Assembly: GCF_014851395.1 (NCBI RefSeq)
Contig: NW_024040152.1
Span: 18,094,308 to 18,158,307 of the forward strand
Origin: Micropterus salmoides
Lineage: Eukaryota; Chordata; Actinopteri; Centrarchiformes; Centrarchidae
Length of the DNA: 64,000 nt
Direction of reading: 5' to 3'
Positions 36,850 through 49,890 of this stretch are shown piece by piece. A program made the position numbers and the translations under genes. Every line of letters starts with the position of its first letter. The stretch's first letter is position 1. The notes beneath the pieces are model-generated. The model searched no databases, was not told the origin of the DNA, and worked only from the letters and a program-made list of their open reading frames with translations.

Positions 36850-39800
36850 GTGTGTGTGAAGGACTGCATTTCTCTTTTTGTATGCGCCTACTTTTCTCTG
36901 TGTGTTTGTTTAACTTCTGTGTGTCTGTGTGTGTGTTTCTCCTCAGCTCTGCGAACAGGATGAAAAGCAGCCAATGTGGAGAAAGATAGAGATAACACAA
37001 GGGAATGAGCGAAAGAGAGAAAGAGAGAGAGAGAGAGGGCCCTCTGAGGAAAATAAAACATCCTCCTTGTTTTTATGTTCAGATCTGGTTTGAACTGGAA
37101 TCCCATTGGGCCAGTGGTCAGTATAAGTGTTATTAGATCCCACAGAACATCTGTCTTTGTGGTCTGTAGAGACTGGTAATACCTGGGAGTATTCATTTAA
37201 ATGTTGCTGCTGCTAAAGGTGCCATCGCTGTAAATGTGTTATGTACTTAGCGTATATTTCCGCATTTATGACACCAGTGGGACAGGTTTGGGTCATTCAA
37301 ATGGTTTCTTTGTGAAGAAAAGAAAGCAAAAGAAAAAATTAATTATTTAAATTGTTTTTGGTAGACCAAATATACCAAATAAGGCATCAAAATGTAATTT
37401 GCCGATAAATGTGTCTTTACCTATTGGTGGAGCTCCTCTCTGCCTCCGTCATTTAGAAAACAAACCATTTTAAAGCTGGCCAAATAGCGTCCTGCCGTAG
37501 TTTTACCTTTCTCTTGTCACTTTCAACTCTCTGTTTCCTACTTTCTTTCTTTCTGGCTCTGTCTTTCTGCCTTTGTCTGTGTCTCCCTCTTTCTCTCCCA
37601 AGGGATAAATACCCTCCCAGTCTTCAGCTCACTGATGCCTGTGTGGAGTAATTAGAATTAAAGTATTAGAGTTAAAAAGGAGGATTTGAGTCTGATTATG
37701 ATGAAGGAAAAAACTATAATCCAAATACTCCCTCATGGGTTTTTATAATATTTCAGTGCAATCCACTCTTTCAAATACACAAAGCTAAGCAGACCAAACA
37801 TTATGTGCTGTGAACATGTGTGTGCCTGTTTGCCTTAGCTGTTTGTAAACATGCATGGTATTCATGTGCCCATGTTGTGTGGGTGTGTGCATGGGTGGAT
37901 GTAAGTGAATGGGGCCTCATCTATCTGCCTTTCTCTTCACGGTGAGGCCGACTTTTCCTCACGATTAAAAATGAATGTCCTCCCTTCTGCTCTCTGTCAC
38001 TTTTCCATGCTTCTGTCGCTTTTCCTGCCTCTGCTCTCTCTCTCTTTTTTTCAACGTTATCCCCTCTATAGCCTCTCTATTTTCTCCAAGCCATCTCTAT
38101 ATATCACACACACACACAGCCTGACACGTTCCTCCCTCCTCGCTCCTCCTGGCTCTCTCCTCCCATCTCATTCTCTACGACCCCCCTCTCTTTCTGAACA
38201 TATTTCATCAAAGGTCTCCTCACAGGTAACACTCACCCTGATCTCATTAACTGCTGCTAAGCACAGAAGACTTGAAAGAACACACTGTCTCAAACATGCA
38301 CACACACAGACACAGACACACACACTGCTTGAATAACCCTAACAGCAACATAGGACAAGAGAATCAAAGACAGGAACCTTCCAGAAGGCTCATGTATAAT
38401 TCTTAAACTGAGGATAGTTATAACAAGCTAATGATTTCAGGCTACTGCATGAGCACTGAGATAGGCCTTTATGTTGCCTCTGTGTGTGTGTATACCCCCT
38501 CACTCAGTCTCTGTCCTGTTAGTAGCTGTATTAACCTGGGGTCTCTCTGCACTCCTGATCACTGTAACCCCATTAACTCCCATTAAGTCTCATTACCACC
38601 CTTGTGAGGATCGTTATCACTTGCTTTATCTCATTTCCTAAACACCACACTATGCATTCTATGGATGTCTGCTTGGTGCAACACAATTTTAGTCAGTACT
38701 TACGAGTTGTTATGTGTTTGATTGGAGGCGGGACCATTTGTGAATAGTCGTTTACCAGTCAACAATTGACAGTAATTGAGCAATCCACTGCCGAAAGACA
38801 AAAAAGGCAGCCCACGCGGCCAGAGAAAAAGTTTTTTAATGCCTGAAGGGTTGTGTCAAAAAAACACCAGAGATGGGGCACTGGAGTGACAGCTTGACAC
38901 AGAGTCAACTATAATTATACATGACTGTCAGATTGAAGTATTCAGCAACATGTGGTCATGGGGATGAATTATATATTCACTACAGTCAGGGCTTCTGTTC
39001 CAGAGTGGGATTTGAGGTTGTAGGGGCTGAGAGGGAGTGGGATCTGGAGTAAAATGGAGAGAAAATAACACAGAAAAAGGAATGAATGGAGTGATTAAAG
39101 AACAGAAGGGAGGGCATATTAGATTAGACATGGAGGAAATGAAGTTTTACTTTTACAGCTCACTGAAGTCTGTTTTGTCCCCAGGTGCATGGAAAATGCA
39201 TGCCAGGCACTGCTGATTCATAGAAAATGGTTTGGGATTTTTCCTTCACATATTTTATTCACATATTTTTCATTAAAATTTTAGTTTTCAGAATGCATTC
39301 AATGGTTTTAGTTAATATTTTCTTTCTGGTCATTGGAGGTAACAGATGGCTCACTGAAGCATGGTGATTTAAAAAGTACTGAACAGAGCATGCTGCTTCC
39401 GGTTTATTTAGTTTCAGTTCTTGTTTTAGAGTGTTTGGCAAGATTTGGTTTTTTTGAAATATGCAACTAATTACAATGCTCAGGGAATTTCAGAAGATGT
39501 CGTAAGTGCTTTTAGCAGGTATTGTGTAATACAAAGAGTAAATCATACATATACGGAAAAAAGCAGGCAAAGCTAATTGAAGCAGAGGATTTGAGTTGCA
39601 CTGGCACACTCACATGTGACACACTGTACTGGCTGCCTCTCCTTCCTTCCTTTGTAATAAGTCAGTGTATTTGAGCTGTCAAAGGCCTTGGTTACACTCC
39701 TGGTCTGCCAGTGCATCTGCTTTATGGCTCAGTTGGCAACTAGTGCTGCCACCGTTACTGCTGCTGCACTCCTGCATTTCAGCAACATATGGTTTCACAA

Positions 39801-42670
39801 GATAAATATTCCTCTCAGGGGCTTTTAGGTGTCTAGTAGTGTAATGGTCATATGGTAGCTGACACAGAGGATCCCACAAAATATACTGTAGCTGATGTCC
39901 AGCTCTGTATCCAATGTGGCTTTTGGATTTGAAAGCCACATTACTTTTGCTCTTAAAAACTCTGGTTCAAATCTGGTTTATCAGGACTATGTGTGTGTAG
40001 CTTGAACAGTTGCCATCAGATTATTTTGCTAAATTTTACTAAATCCTGATAGGTACACAGAAGTATGTGACATCACCTTCTCCTGACTGAGACCTGGCCA
40101 CTTTGAGCCCAAGTAAAAAACAAAACAAAAAGACATACAGATATCTCTCATGGGAAATAACTGGATCACATAACTAGATCCCATAACTCATAGTAAGAAG
40201 TTGAAGAAGCTGATTGCGAAAATACATTTTTGGTGGCTTTAAAATGTATCTTTGCAGAGAGTGATGAGGTCAGGGCCTCAAACTATCAATTCTGCAGATA
40301 CTCTGTGCACATACTAGTGTACACATATTCACCGAGTTTATGTGAGAATTCTGACATTCAGCAAAGAGAGACAGAAATTCTTCCTTAGAAACTTTTAACC
40401 CAACATAAAACAAATACAAAAGTTAAAACATTTTACAGGAGTTTCTTGAATAATCTAACAGTCAAACTGGTTTATGCTTTGACCACCAGTTTTAATTATT
40501 TCAGCTTCAGTTTCTGAAAAATCTGTTTTGTCCATCATTTTGGCATTTTTTGAGAACTGGTCTAAATATTACCATATCACACCACAATCTTTAGCTTATG
40601 ACTGAATGGCTTTAGGTGTTAATATTTTGTAGTGATTATTCAACCTGGAAAGCTCTGGGCCCATCTAAACTGTAAAAATGCTCCAGCTGCCAGGAAACTC
40701 AATGGGACTTTTACTTCCAGAATCAGTTGCACTTAAAATAGCTCTCTCCACTTCACAACTCTATGTGGGGAATTATGTGATTTCACCAAAATGTATGTGC
40801 TATTAAAAATGATAACCGGGTAAATTGTCCTGCCCAACAAAACTAACAGATATCAGTCAAGTCTAATCTGTACACACCCACACGGCCCTGAGAAGAGGTC
40901 TAATCAACAATATAACCTGTGTGGGTGGACTATGGGTGTGTAGGGGCTTTAATGTTCTAGGTTTTAGCACATCCTTTTAGTTTTTGGGGACACAATGGAC
41001 AGTGTCAACTGTGTAAACACAAGTGGACCCAATATCCAGAGTCTCAATTCATCAGGGTCCCTGTATTATTGCATACATCAGTGTTACCACAGAACTACTG
41101 CTCATTCATTCAGTCAGGTTTTATAACCACTGTGATTAGAGTCCCTATAAAGTTGAGATCATGTCCTGATGCTGCTCTGAAAAGAGATAGAAAGAGAGAC
41201 AGCAAGATGTGTGTTTCTGAGGAAGAGAGAAAGTGAAGTGAAGTGCCTTTGTGTGTGTGTGTGTGCGTGTGGCGTGAAGTGTGTTACAAGGAAAGATTGG
41301 ATTTGACCCATTAACTTTACAGGCCACTCATTGAGCACCAGTGCAATAGGGGTCAGTAGGGAGATTTCACCGTAAATCTCTACAACGATCTCAATGATAG
41401 ACTGAAGGGATGGAGAGTGTGTGAGAAAGAGAGAGAGAGAGAGAGAGAGCACATCTTGCAACACTGTTCCTGACGCTGTCCAAAGCTAAGGATAAGTTTT
41501 GCTGAGGATACCATCTGCCAACTAGCCAACTGGACTTTCTTCTTACTCATATAAACACTCTACAAAAAAGGGCTTTGACAATTTAGCCATTTTCAGAGCA
41601 AATTATGAGAGTATATGTGGGTTGTTTTTTTAATCAGGCCCTCTCATATTTATGCCTTAAGAAAAGCCACTTTTAAATTTGCCCTTCCTGGCTGTGTCGG
41701 GTCATGGCCTGCAAACCCAAAACAACCTCAAAAAGATAGCTCATAGGAGGACACTCTGTGCCTCCAGGAATACACAAACATCAGATGTGTCGTGTAGAGG
41801 AGGTGAAGCGAAAATAAGGAAAAGTCACTGTACCAAACATCGCCCTCAGACCAGGATGCCTTCTCAATCTCCCTTTTTGCCCTGCGGCACAGCAGCTTCC
41901 TGGCTTGGTCACACCTCAGATCCAACTACTTCTACCTACCAAACCCCTGCAGTCAGTACTAACATTATCTAACAGGCCTTCTAACATACCCACCCCCTCT
42001 CTATACCACCTCCCTCTTTCCTTTTGACATTGTGTGGGGAAAACCCCCTCAGACTGGGCCAAAGGTCTAACGGGCCCTCATTCTCACACTTCATACTCTC
42101 GGATGTAACTGTAACTTAAACATAGATGAACTGTTGTCCTTTCAATGTAAATGGTATTCTTTTCAATGCGACGCAGATTCCAGTAAAGTTCAAATTAACG
42201 TGATAATTTCAAGCAAATAAACAAATGCAACAAGTACATGTACATCCAAGCTGATTCTGAGAGCAGACTCCTTGAACTCTGTCTTACATTATTTAATATG
42301 TCCTGTCTCGCTCTTCCACATAATCAATATTAAAACAATAGTGTATTCTACCCTATAACACATCTAAAGTAATTGACTGAAATGTGACTTTGATCTATAA
42401 GACATCATCTTGATATTAGCAAAACATTTTATATGCATAAAACAATTTCACAGTTGGTTAACAACAACACATGCATTCCACGTTTTTGTGCTGTGTCACA
42501 TGATGACCTTCACAGTCTTCAGAGTTGCAGTCCACTTGCAAAGGCCCATTGTGTCTAGTCTCATATTTTATCAGGCCTGAGTGAAGGTGCTAGCAACATT
42601 TTGTTAAAATCCATAAAGGCCCCATTGTCCCTCAGTCGGATATGCAATTAATTCTAAATTATTATCACTA
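36850..42670. other. Gene-poor region between glipr2 and the LINE cluster
   Basis: No gene is supportable on either strand. It contains GA runs (37017-37040, 41427-41450), short TG runs (41250-41272), pyrimidine-rich stretches (37500-37610, 37980-38220) and otherwise unique-looking AT-rich DNA. Confidence 0.45.
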
Positions 42671-42674
42671 TAAT

Positions 42675-43756
42675 AATTATTATACTCAGATAAAACTGAA
42701 GTTATTGTTCTGGGGCCTAAGCACCTCCGTGACGCATTATCTAAAGATATAGTTTCCCTTGATGGCATCGCCCTGGCCTCCAGCCCCACCGTGAGGAATC
42801 TTGGAGATATCTTTGATCAGGACATGTCTCACATTATCAAAATTTCAAGGACCGCCTTTTTTCACCTACGTAATATTGTGAAAATCAGGAATATCCTGCC
42901 TAAAAATGATGCAGAAAAACTAGTCCATGCATTTGTTACTTCTAGGCTGGATTACTGCAATTCTTTATTATCAGGCTGCTCGAAAAAGTCCATTAAGACT
43001 CTTCAGCTGATTCAGAATGCTGCAGCACGTGTTCTGACAGGAACCAGGAAAAGAGATCACATTTCTCCTGTCTTGCTGCATTGGCTTCCAGTAAAATAAT
43101 TCTGCTTACCTACAAAGCTCTTAATGGTCAGGCGCCATCTTATCTTAAAGAGCTCATAGTACCTTACTACCCCACCAGAGCACTGCGCTCCCAGAATGCA
43201 GGGTTACTTGTGGTTCCTAGAGTCTCCAAAAGTAGAATGGGAGCCCGAGCGTTCAGCTATCAAGCTCCTCTCCTGTGGAACCAGGTTCCAGTTTGGGTTC
43301 AAGAGGCCGACACCATCTCCACATTTAAGAGTAGGCTTAAGACTTTCCTCTTTGATAAAGCTTATAGTTAGGGCTGACTCAGCTGAGTCGTGAACCATCC
43401 CTTAGTTATGCTGCTATAGGCCTAGACTGTGGAGTCTGGATCTGTGGTTGCGGGTCGCCTGCTGCCCCCGTGTTTCTGCTCGACACCCTCTGCTACAACA
43501 ACTATTGTTAGTAGTCCTATTGTTATTATTGTTATTATAATCATTAACATTACGATTATTATCATTAACACTACTTTAAATATCTGTACCATTTTTCATT
43601 TAGTCTATAGCAACATCACCTTTACTGTCTGTGCCTCTGTGTGTATATTGTGTAGGCTGCCTCCCTCCCCTCTCTCTCCTTCCATCCCTCTCTCTCTTTC
43701 TCTCTGTTCCTCTCTTGCCCTCTCTCTCTCTCTCTCTCTCGCCCTCCCTCTCTCAA
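42675..43756 (+). mobile_element. CR1/L2/Rex-type LINE, 5'-truncated, first half
   Basis: Encodes the C-terminal part of a LINE ORF2 downstream of the reverse transcriptase core: DKTEVIVLGP (from about 42696), NLGDIFDQD, FVTSRLDYCNSLL, IQNAAARVLTGT, then after a frame break YKALNGQAPSYLKEL, ALRSQNAGLLVVPRV, ARAFSYQAPLLWNQVP and FKSRLKTFLFDKAYS, ending in a stop at 43369-43371. The frame is broken near 43095, where a short deletion removes part of the HWLPV-to-ILLTYK linker. The 3' UTR begins after the stop and runs into a TC-rich tract (43670-43756), where a second element interrupts it. The 3' terminal part resumes at 46863. Confidence 0.85.
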
Positions 43757-46700
43757 TTCATTTCAATTCAAATTAGCTTTATTGGCATGAATGTGTAACA
43801 ACAATATTGCCAAAGCATCATACATACAACATAAGAACAATCAACCCCAAACATTTCATTAAACAAGTAAAGTGTAAAGTAATCAAAGCGTATGTGTGTT
43901 TGTGTTAAAAAAAAGAAATATTAAAAATTAAAATAAAATAATAAATTTAAGTCTCTATTAAAATCTGGATTTCTGCTCTTTAAACCAAAAGCTGATGATC
44001 TCAGATCTTGAATGTTCCAACATGTTATTGTAAACAATTTCATCTCCAAGTGTAATCTGTTCAAAAATTAGACAAACACCTTAAAAACAAATAATAACAA
44101 TAGTAAATGATATATTATAAAATAATACTAGTAAAAAACGAAAATAAAAATAAAAATGTAAAAAGTTTAAAAAGAGGAAAATAGTGTTGTAGGTAAATGA
44201 ATAAAATATTAAACTTTGAGTGACATTTTAGAGTGTATCATGTGTGAAATACTGTTAAGAATTGTCCTCATATTACTATTTGTTTAAAATGATATTCACC
44301 ATGCTAAATTATGAATTATTGTGATGTCTCTAAGAGGTCTCTGCTCTTCGACCATGTAGCTATATGAGGCGAGAGCAGAGCAGGTTTAGCATGTGTAATA
44401 TGTCTTTGAGTTCACCAGAGGGCGGCGGGGCTGTGGCTCTTCTCACCACTGCAGCATAGTTCAGTCCAATAGGCTGCTACTCCTGTAGTCTTGGTTCTGC
44501 CGTTGGGATGAGGGGGGGTATAGGACCTCCAGGCTGGGGGGCTCTTTGGCTGGGTATCAGTGGCCAGTGTTGTGTTGGCTGTGGGTTGTGATGTTGGTGA
44601 TGTGGTGGGTTTGGTGGCCTGGCCGTCCTCTCTGACGGCCGGGGGTGGATGTATGGTGGAGGTCTGGATGATCTTGGAGGTCTAGGAGGTCCTGGAGGTC
44701 TGCGTGGGGTTTGCGTTGTGTGGTTACACCTTGGAGTGGTAGTAGGGCTCCTACCAAGAGCAACATCCTTCAGGGTCCTAGCAAGGGTGGGGATTGCATT
44801 TCTGTGTAGGTGTATGTTATCATACAGGCAGTCCCCGTGCAGGGTCGGGTGGTGGGCCAAGAACACGTTGGGTTTGAGGGCACAGTCCCTGAAGAGTCTG
44901 ATATTCACTTTGTGAATAGTGTGGGGGTGGAAGTCTCTCCTGTGCAGCAGTGTGGATATGACTTCTTCTTGCTGGTAGGGAAATTGGTGGAGGCTTGCTC
45001 AATGACTCTCCTCAGAGAGTCTGCCAGTCTGTCCTGCTGGGACCTTAAGTCGTTGGTGCCTGTATGGATGATGATGTGGCTAGGTGAGCCTAGCTCAGGC
45101 ACTGTTAAAACAGCTCCAGGGATATCCTGGTGTTGGGGCACCAGATCTTCTCCGTTCTGTGCCTTGGGAATAAGGTCTTTTCAACCAGGAACTTTCTTTA
45201 AAGTCCATGAGGAGGATAATATCAGCCCTTCTGCCTGTGTGTGTTTATTCAGACTCAGCTGTCGGGTCTGGATGTGGAGCTGTGGTGGTGTTTTCAAGTC
45301 TGGAGCTCCTAGCTGGAGGATGGCTAGAGGCCGGGCCTTGGACAGGTGCAGGGGTGTGACTGGCGTCTTGGCTTGGGATGTTTTTATGGAGGTAGCTGGT
45401 TGGTACGGTTGGGGGAATTAGAGTCTGCACCAGGCTGGGTGTGAGGGGGGGAGTCCTCGAGGAAAGCGCTGTGTTGTCCTTCAGCGGGTGTAGTGAGAGT
45501 TTGGCTAGATGTGGTCTGGGTCTGAGAGGCGGGCACAGGGGGTTGTGTGGAGTTCAGTCTGGCTTGTAGACTGAGCCTGTCCCTGTCCTGTAGCTCTTCT
45601 CTCATAGTAGCCAACTCAGTTCTGCAGTTGTCCCTGTCCTTCCTAAGTTCCTTCACCTCCTCACTGAGATGATCCAGCTGTCTTCTCTGACGAGTTAGTT
45701 CTTGTTGAAAATCTCTCAGCTGTGAGTTGACACTGTCCTGTTCTTTCTTGGCCTAGAAGTCACTGACAGTAGGAGAGGTAGGCTGCTGTTGGTCCAGCTG
45801 CTCTCTGATCTGTACCAGTTCTATTTCCATCAGGGAGAAGTGTTCTCTCATGATGTCCAGGGCCCCAGAGTGCTGTAACAGGAGGGGATCAGTGTCAGCA
45901 TCAGCAGGCTGTCTGTCTGGAGCAGGGACAGAACAGGATGGTTTGACTCCCAGGGTTGGAGCGATGCTTGCGAGGACCTCCTTCTCCTTCTCAGCTATCA
46001 GTCTCACAGCAGGAAAGTCAAGCTCAGACTGTCTCAGGTTGCCTTGTATCATGGCAGTTCCATTCTTGAACAGGTTTACAGGTTTACAGGTTATTCTGCT
46101 GGTGTCAGAGTCATTTTCTTCCAGTACACTTATTTTCCATCCATTACAAATGCCTGCTCTCTTTGCTGGGTAATGAGAGCTGAACACATTCAGCCAGGCA
46201 CATGGTTCATCTGTCCAGAAGATTAAATTGCAGGATCTTCCATCTTTGTAGTGGTCCAGGAACAGGATTTCTGGTCTTTCTCGAAGTAATGTTTGTTTAT
46301 ATTTTCCCCTTGCGGTTTTGCTTTTGATAGCTGGGGGGTAGTCAGTGGTTTCAGAGTGTGTAGACATCATGAAACAGTTATTGATCTTCTTCTGTGTTCT
46401 GTGTTTAAAACAGCACTACTGCTGTTTGATGCCGTTGCTAGGTAACCACAGTCCAGTGTTAGCTTGTTAGCTATTAGCTTGAGTGTTTCAGTTGGGACTT
46501 GTTTTATGGTAATAAATGCAAAAACTTACTGATTTCAGTGTCCAGTAGTTTGCTGTAACTTGCTTGAGTCCCTCTATCCTCTTCTTTTTGTTTTTGTTCT
46601 CTCCTTGTGTTTCTCTTCAGTTTGATGCTCTGTTTCTGAGCTCTGTTTTCTGAGCTCCTTCTTCAAACTGTATCTCTTTTCCTTCTTTCTCTTTGTTTCT

Positions 46701-46862
46701 CCTTCTTTTTCCTCTTTTTCTCTCCTCTGGTGTATTGTGGTCACTTCTTTTGCATTTTCCTCATAAAAAGTCGGTGTTTATCCAATTTTTGGACCGAAAA
46801 CAAGCGTTTTGTTTAGCAGCAAGTCTTAAACATGACTTCTCAACAACAACGGAATTCGGAAC
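43757..46862 (-). mobile_element. ORF1-only, Tx1/Kibi-like non-LTR element inserted in the LINE's TC tract
   Basis: Minus-strand insertion of about 3.1 kb. Its 5' end abuts the TC repeats at 46863-46907. Its 3' end carries an AATAAA motif (in GCCAATAAAGC, near 43783) and ATTGAA-type repeats, and stops at TC repeats near 43756. Coding on the minus strand consists of an ORF1 with an N-terminal domain, a coiled-coil-like Glu/Arg/Gln region and a C-terminal SGNH-hydrolase-like domain, followed by a Pro-rich tail (to 44477). About 700 bases of AT-rich non-coding sequence follow. No endonuclease or reverse transcriptase is present, so this copy is non-autonomous. Tx1-clade elements of fish such as Kibi are described as microsatellite-targeting; relating this copy to them is inference. 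Confidence 0.65.
44477..46370 (-). pseudogene. Degenerate ORF1 with SGNH-hydrolase domain
   Basis: The first open part (46370-45753) gives 205 residues (MMSTHSETTDYPPAIK...), with a Trp/Phe-rich N-terminal half (CNLIFWTDEPCAWLNVF) and a helical C-terminal half (IELVQIREQLDQQQ). A TAG at 45755-45753 is followed in the same frame by a clear continuation (AKKEQDSVNSQLRDFQQEL, then the coiled-coil-like KELRKDRDNCRTEL) to 45384. Frameshifts near 45400, 45250 and 45010 break the rest. SGNH landmarks are visible: LLMDFK where a nucleophile block is expected, HTGTND (block III) near 45065, and DNIH (block V) near 44820. A Pro/His-rich tail ends at 44477. It does not look translatable as one protein. 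Confidence 0.65.
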
Positions 46863-47158
46863 CTCTCTCTCTCTCTCTCTCACCCTCTCTCTCTCTCTCT
46901 CTCCTTCACCCCCAACCGGTCGAGGCAGATGGCCGCCCACCCTGAGCCATGGTTCTGCTCGAGGTTTCTGCCTCTTAAAAGGAAGTTTTTCTTTGCCTCT
47001 GTCGCCTAGTGCTTGCTCTTGGTGGGAATTGTTGGGCTTCTGTAAATAACATCACAGAGCACGGTCTAGACCTGCTCTTTTATGAAAAGCGCTGTGAGAT
47101 AACTGTTGTTGTGATTGGGTGCTATATAAATAAAATTGAATTGAATTGAACTGAATTA
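46863..47158 (+). mobile_element. CR1/L2/Rex-type LINE, 3' terminal half
   Basis: Continuation of the LINE at 42675-43756. It begins in TC repeats and continues with a conserved 3' UTR (GGCAGATGGCCGCCCACC, GTTTCTGCCTCTTAAAAGG, GGTCTAGACCTGCTCTTTT, GCTATATAAATAAAATTG). It ends in imperfect ATTGAATTGAATTGAACTG units, the usual 3' end of this fish family. Confidence 0.85.
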
Positions 47159-47159
47159 T

Positions 47160-49560
47160 GGCCTTCGCCTTTGCCTCTGATACGGCCTGCTAGCAACACT
47201 GTTCAACTGGCAGTTTGTGTGTGTGTTTCCAAAATGTGTAGTGTGTGTGTCCTAGTGAAGTCTGTGTGTTCTTAATAAAATGTGATGGCCACAGCCTGAG
47301 AGCAACATGGCTGAGCAAGACTGCACCCTTCAATTTCAGTACTTCACCAAGAAACATCTGAAACATTATCATCTTTAACATCTTTAACATTACCTTAGTA
47401 TTTAGTACTTATCGAGTTAGGTATATGGTATATTAAAACATCATGGCCATATGCAAATAAAATATCTTCAACAACATCAAATCATACTCTGCAACAATTC
47501 TTTCCACTGTATTAGTCATTTATCTCCCTGACCATGCTCTCCACTGAATAATTGCTACAGTTTTTCATGTATCTGATAATCCATTATCTGGGGAGCCTCT
47601 GCTCTGATAACTCCATCACTGTGGAAAACCTACATCTCTTCCTTCTCCTCAGCTCTCTAAGGTCTAAACTAATGGTCACCACTGTATACATATTAGCACA
47701 GAACCGAACACTTTACCAAACACAAAACATTGCATTCAAAAATCTATCATTTTCATTATATAGCACAATGATCTAGAAAGCAAGATGTTACTGTATCAGT
47801 GAACCTCATTTCATGCACCAGAATTCATTAGCATAGACTTGTGGCTCTAATGCACCTTGCGTTTTGCTTAGACAATCAGATATTGCAGTGTAAAGCCAAT
47901 CATGGTAATGGCTGTAGCCTGGGAATACTGGATGGTCCAATCATCACCCTTGCCTGAGAGTGCCTTTTTCCTCACTCGACATTTGATATGTGATTGCAGC
48001 TTCCATTCAGTTTTGTTTTGATCAACAGAAAACCAGCCACGCTGTTTGAGGCTTGATTGTTTAGTGTGTTGCTCTTGAGTACTTCACTGCAGCTCTTGTG
48101 CTTGCTGAGCTCGAGCTCTGTTCTTTAGTGCCTGGGCTGTTACTGGTTAATCTTTGAGCTTTGCTTCATAGGGCAAGGATCTCTGAGTCAGTTATGACTG
48201 ACCTCTCAACATGTAAAAAAACAAAACAAATAAACACCCCACCCCACAGTGCATAAATAACACTGACCTGCAAGAATTACATTAAACTTTTAACTCTTTC
48301 TCCATAAGCTATTCTTTTGTTTGCTTTTCTTCTTATTTACTGACATGATTTTTCCTTTGTTTATCAAGCCAGACCACGCATCTCATGATCATCCCTTTAC
48401 TATAGGCCTTTCAGATCTTGTGGGAGGAAGAGTAAGCAAGTAATTGTTTACGTATTAGCAGATTAGTTGCTGTTAAGGTCTCAGATCAGCGACAAATTTC
48501 ATTCCGTTATCTTATGTGTGTGTGTGTGTGTTTGTGTGTGTGCTGGTAAAATACTATCATAATTGTTATAGATGTAAACACCCACTTGCACAAACCCACA
48601 CTGGCCAGTCAGTGAGGCAGAAGAGCAGAGGGAGTAATTACAGTATAGGACAGGTCACTGGGCCTGCGGTTCACCACACCCAGAACACTGTAGCTATTCT
48701 GGACCTCTGGGAAAATAGGATGGGCTGCACTCAGCGGCCAACTTCAGCTACGAGACTAAGAACATTAATTACTCATAGGGGTAACACAAGAGTGCAGATT
48801 AGACTGTAATTGGCGGGTTTGCCCGCTCAAATGAATCGGCGAGCGTCTCTACTGACCACCGTATCAGTGACTGATTATAAGGATTGGGTTCTTTCACCCC
48901 AAGTACACAGCAAATGACCTGCTCCTGTGGTATTTGTTTTGCACACATGTCAAAGTAATTATGCACTTGGTAGGGCATGTGGATGTTATGATCATATAAT
49001 GGGAGATTATGCAGAGAAAGAGAGGAGGGGAGTGAAGCATTCCAGCACATTGTGTTTTCATACCGTGACCTAGACTCAGTCCAGATAGTGTGTTCTAGTT
49101 TTACACTGCACTTACTGTTTTAAGATTTAATAATGTTTTTCACCCCTTTGATTTTATTCTGTGTAAATACTCTTATAATGATCTTTTCTTTGAGCAGCTG
49201 ACATGAGATGAACTACAATTAAAACAATCTGTCACACACTGTGCTTTTAGATTTGCATTTCATTTATGTCCTCAAATTACCTGTGACTTTCACTGACTGT
49301 CATCCTCTAGGTGTGTTAATAATAGTTCGTATGTGTTGTCATAGCAGGGATTTGGTAAAACCAGAAAACCTCAGTATTTTGGCAGACTGTAGTGAACTGT
49401 TTTTTTCCAGTGTTGCATAATCTTTTACAGATGATCTGCTGGTTTCCCAGAAGAAGGCCATTTTGAAATGTTGCTGCACTATTTCACAGCCCAGCACAAA
49501 ACACACACAGACAGAGTGAAAGAGTTTGTGCAAAGATCCATGCCTCCTGCTTTTTGCCAT
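47160..49560. other. Non-coding region upstream of steap4
   Basis: No gene supported. A GT run lies at 48514-48541. The segment about 48640-48960 has higher sequence complexity with homeobox-like words (ACATTAATTACTCA, CTGTAATTGG) and may be regulatory. The segment 49560-49890 directly upstream of the steap4 start probably holds its 5' UTR and perhaps promoter, but no decisive TATA box or first-exon donor is visible. Confidence 0.4.
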
Positions 49561-49890
49561 GGAGTTTCCCAGTTTATACTTCACCTCGGGCCATGGGAGG
49601 GGATGGGCCAATACAAAAACTGACTCACTGAAAAATTTGGCAGTCTAGAGAGCAATGAGTTAGAAGAACAGACACATGTTCTTAAGGGGCAGACAGCTGA
49701 TTTGCCGACAGAAGCACCCAGAGAGCCGTTACTTGAAGAATATTACTTTGTTGCATCTGCTTTGAATCTGGAAACATTTCTCATATTTCAGAACAGCTGT
49801 CTAGCTTTGACAGAAAACCTGGTGGAGTGTTTTGTTCACAGGAGATATCTTCACTTTTTGTGTCAGATTGTAGCTGACAGACTGAGTAAC

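Noticed and set aside
36533..37000. 155-codon frame with Ile/Tyr repeats
   Set aside because: Produced by the (TA)30 tract; both strands read alike.
37905..38336. 143-codon Leu/Ser-rich frame resembling a secreted protein
   Set aside because: Pyrimidine-rich low-complexity DNA; hydrophobicity is a composition effect.
44649..45421. Plus-strand Gly/Val-rich frames opposite the SGNH ORF1
   Set aside because: Antisense shadows of the Pro/His-rich ORF1 tail.
49702..49890. In-frame upstream extension of steap4
   Set aside because: No ATG in the extension and STEAP4 proteins have only a short lead before the CIFGTG motif; the ATG at 49891 fits best.
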